Part shown: in pieces, positions 62,276-64,000 of the stretch
Layout: each line of letters begins with the position of its first letter
Position numbering within the stretch: the stretch's first letter is position 1
Position numbers and translations under genes: made by a program
Notes under the pieces: generated by a model
Seen by the model: only the letters and a program-made list of their open reading frames with translations
Database searches by the model: none
Told to the model about the DNA's origin: nothing
NCBI RefSeq assembly: GCF_021147775.1
Contig: NZ_JAGTPK010000007.1
Coordinates: 62,001-126,000, forward strand
Length of the DNA stretch: 64,000 nt
Reading direction: 5' to 3'
From: Pseudomonas californiensis
Lineage (GTDB): Bacteria > Pseudomonadota > Gammaproteobacteria > Pseudomonadales > Pseudomonadaceae

Positions 62276-62300
62276 GGGACACTCCTGAAAAGAGGTATGG

Positions 62301-63026
62301 TCACCCTCGTACTGCTTGAGGGGTACCCAATACCAGACGCATCTGGCGGGTAAGAATACCGAGTATTTCTTCGTCCGCTTGACGCAACGGGCCATGAAGC
62401 AGGCCTTGATATTCCATCCGGCGGATAAGCCCCGTCAATACTTGAGCGTCCTGAAAGGGCTGTACAGAGCCGATCACCTGAAAAAACTGGCAACTGCCCT
62501 GCAGCAGGATTTCCTGATGGGCCATGACCAATGGGGTCAGACGTGGATTGATCAGCGCTTCGTGATAGAAGGCCTGCTCGGCGATCAGCGAGTCGCGACG
62601 GGTCAGCAGTTGATGACGAAGGTACTCCATCACCAATTGCGCAATATCGTCAGCCAGTCGAAAACGATCACTCGGGCTACCGGAACTGCGGGCCATCATG
62701 TCGCGCAATATCACTTCAGTGTTTTGCCACAACTTGGCCAGGTATACCGCGCTGCGTTGCACGTATTGTGCGAAGGCATCAGTCAGCAGGTCGTCTATGT
62801 CCTTGAAGTAGTAAGTGGTGGCGGACAGTGGCACACCGGCTTCGGCGGCCACCGCACGGTGGCGCACAGCACGTACGCCATCACGAATGACGATCCGCAT
62901 GGCGGCATCGAGAATCACCTGCCTGCGTTGCTCGCTGCCCTCTCGACTGGCCTTGCGGCCCTGAAATTTGACGCTTTTGGCTACCGCATTCGCTACTCCG
63001 GCAGCTCCTTCTCTTGCAATGGTCAC
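62301..63026 (-). CDS. TetR-family transcriptional regulator
   Basis: A 241-residue regulator; the helix-turn-helix lies at about residues 45-80 (AMRIVIRDGVRAVRHRAVAA, EAGVPLSATTYYFKDIDDLL). A long basic N-terminal tail precedes it, and a helical ligand-binding domain follows. It is the first gene of the same-strand cluster with the lipoprotein, DUF1704 protein, hydrolase and membrane protein, so it may control that operon. No clear operator was found in the 77-bp upstream gap. Its effector is unknown. Confidence 0.88.
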   Translation of the reverse strand: MTIAREGAAGVANAVAKSVKFQGRKASREGSEQRRQVILDAAMRIVIRDGVRAVRHRAVAAEAGVPLSATTYYFKDIDDLLTDAFAQYVQRSAVYLAKLWQNTEVILRDMMARSSGSPSDRFRLADDIAQLVMEYLRHQLLTRRDSLIAEQAFYHEALINPRLTPLVMAHQEILLQGSCQFFQVIGSVQPFQDAQVLTGLIRRMEYQGLLHGPLRQADEEILGILTRQMRLVLGTPQAVRG

Positions 63027-63062
63027 GACAGCTTCCCTTTAAGTCATCCTGGAAAATAGACC

Positions 63063-63092
63063 AAAAAAAAGCCGCCCATTCAAGGCGGCTTC
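63063..63092 (-). terminator. Intrinsic terminator after lysS
   Basis: GCCGCC (63071-63076) and GGCGGC (63084-63089) form a stem with flanking A/T pairs. In the direction of lysS transcription the stem is followed by a run of eight T (complement of 63063-63070). It separates lysS from the TetR operon. Confidence 0.9.
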
Positions 63093-63103
63093 ATTTTTTC
63101 TGA

Positions 63104-64000
63104 TTACGCTTGCGGGCGCATGTGCGGGAACAGGATCACGTCCCGGATCGAAGGTGAGTCGGTGAGCAGCATCACCAGGCGATCGATACCGATCCCTTCA
63201 CCAGCAGTTGGCGGCATGCCATATTCCAGCGCACGGACGAAGTCGGCATCGTAATGCATGGCCTCGTCGTCGCCTGCGTCCTTGTCGGCCACCTGCGCCT
63301 GGAAGCGCTCGGCCTGATCTTCCGCATCGTTGAGCTCGGAATAGGCGTTGGCGATTTCACGACCGCCAATGAACAGCTCGAAACGGTCAGTGACATTCGG
63401 GTTGTCGTCATTGCGGCGAGCCAATGGCGACACTTCAAAAGGGTACTGGGTGATGAAGTGCGGCTGCTCCAGCTTGTGCTCGACCAACTCTTCGAAAATC
63501 ATGACCTGCAGCTTGCCCAGTCCTTCGAAGCCCAGGACCTTGGCGCCCGCCTTCTTGGCGATGGCGCGGGCCTTGTCGATGTCCTGCAAGTCAGCCGCGG
63601 TCAGTTGCGGGTTGTACTTGAGGATCGAGTCGAATACTGACAGGCGCACGAACGGTTCGCCGAAATGGAACACCTTGTCGCCGTACGGCACATCGGTGGT
63701 GCCGAGTACCAACTGGGCCAACTCGCGGAACAACTCCTCGGTCAGGTCCATGTTGTCTTCGTAGTCGGCGTAGGCCTGGTAGAACTCGAGCATGGTGAAC
63801 TCAGGGTTATGCCGGGTCGAGACGCCTTCGTTACGGAAATTGCGGTTGATCTCGAACACTTTTTCAAACCCGCCCACCACCAGGCGCTTGAGGTACAGCT
63901 CAGGCGCGATACGCAGGAACATTTCCATGTCCAGCGCGTTGTGGTGTGTTTCGAACGGCTTGGCCGCCGCGCCACCAGGAATGGTCTGCAGCATCGGCGT
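63104..64000 (-). CDS. lysS: Lysyl-tRNA synthetase, class II (partial, N-terminus outside window)
   Basis: Charges tRNA-Lys. Only the C-terminal 298 residues or so are present; the gene enters from the right edge. The class II motifs are visible: motif 2 ([31 protein letters not shown]), the LysRS-specific [19 protein letters not shown], and motif 3 ([20 protein letters not shown]), ending in [12 protein letters not shown] strong terminator follows 12 bases later. Confidence 0.97.
   Translation of the reverse strand, partial: TPMLQTIPGGAAAKPFETHHNALDMEMFLRIAPELYLKRLVVGGFEKVFEINRNFRNEGVSTRHNPEFTMLEFYQAYADYEDNMDLTEELFRELAQLVLGTTDVPYGDKVFHFGEPFVRLSVFDSILKYNPQLTAADLQDIDKARAIAKKAGAKVLGFEGLGKLQVMIFEELVEHKLEQPHFITQYPFEVSPLARRNDDNPNVTDRFELFIGGREIANAYSELNDAEDQAERFQAQVADKDAGDDEAMHYDADFVRALEYGMPPTAGEGIGIDRLVMLLTDSPSIRDVILFPHMRPQA

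Overview
The window is a 64 kb piece of a gamma-proteobacterial chromosome, almost certainly Pseudomonas. The gene order ispD-ftsB-eno-kdsA-pyrG-tilS-accA-dnaE-rnhB-lpxB-lpxA-fabZ-lpxD-skp-bamA-rseP-dxr-cdsA-uppS-frr-pyrH-tsf-rpsB, then map-glnD-dapC divergently, then plsB, mexKJ/mexL, adk-ppc, lptF and lysS, is the arrangement I recall for P. aeruginosa. The protein details (for example the long DapD) fit a fluorescent Pseudomonas, probably of the P. syringae group; the species call is inference. Coding density is high. I see no tRNA or rRNA genes, no insertion sequences, no prophage and no CRISPR array.

Region 1 (1-25,928, all minus strand) is a housekeeping and envelope supercluster. It makes isoprenoid precursor and carrier (ispD, dxr, uppS), lipid A and KDO (kdsA, lpxA, lpxB, lpxD), fatty acids and phospholipid (accA, fabZ, cdsA), and the outer-membrane assembly and quality-control machinery (skp, bamA, rseP). 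Interleaved are translation and nucleotide genes (rpsB, tsf, frr, pyrH, pyrG, tilS) plus dnaE, rnhB, eno and ftsB. Many neighbours overlap by 1-4 bases, so translational coupling is common. The rpsB-tsf and tsf-pyrH gaps are packed with hairpins that look like attenuators.

Region 2 (26,241-41,781, mostly plus) starts at the divergent rpsB/map promoter region. It carries map, glnD, the lysine/diaminopimelate genes dapC, dapD and dapE, a sulfur-transfer set (csdA, csdE, convergent tcdA), rlmA and plsB. An apparently accessory insert between dapC and dapD encodes an astacin-like zinc metalloprotease and a small basic protein.

Region 3 (41,844-52,370) holds two small envelope proteins, the mexJK efflux pair divergent from its TetR repressor mexL across a 41-bp palindrome, rsmJ, a protein with an internal duplication, and a run of poorly characterised genes (extensin-like, PEP mutase/isocitrate lyase-like, DUF72, a small hypothetical).

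Region 4 (52,615-64,000) holds tsaB, adk and ppc, an envelope-stress lipoprotein pair (DUF4398 protein and LptF) behind a good AlgU-type promoter, and a compact five-gene operon. That operon encodes a TetR regulator, a lipoprotein, a DUF1704 peptidase-like protein, an alpha/beta-hydrolase lipoprotein and a small membrane protein. The window ends inside lysS. Most of the window is ordinary core genome; the most novel material is the five-gene DUF1704 operon, the astacin-like protease, the duplicated-motif protein and the nested hairpins between tsf and pyrH.
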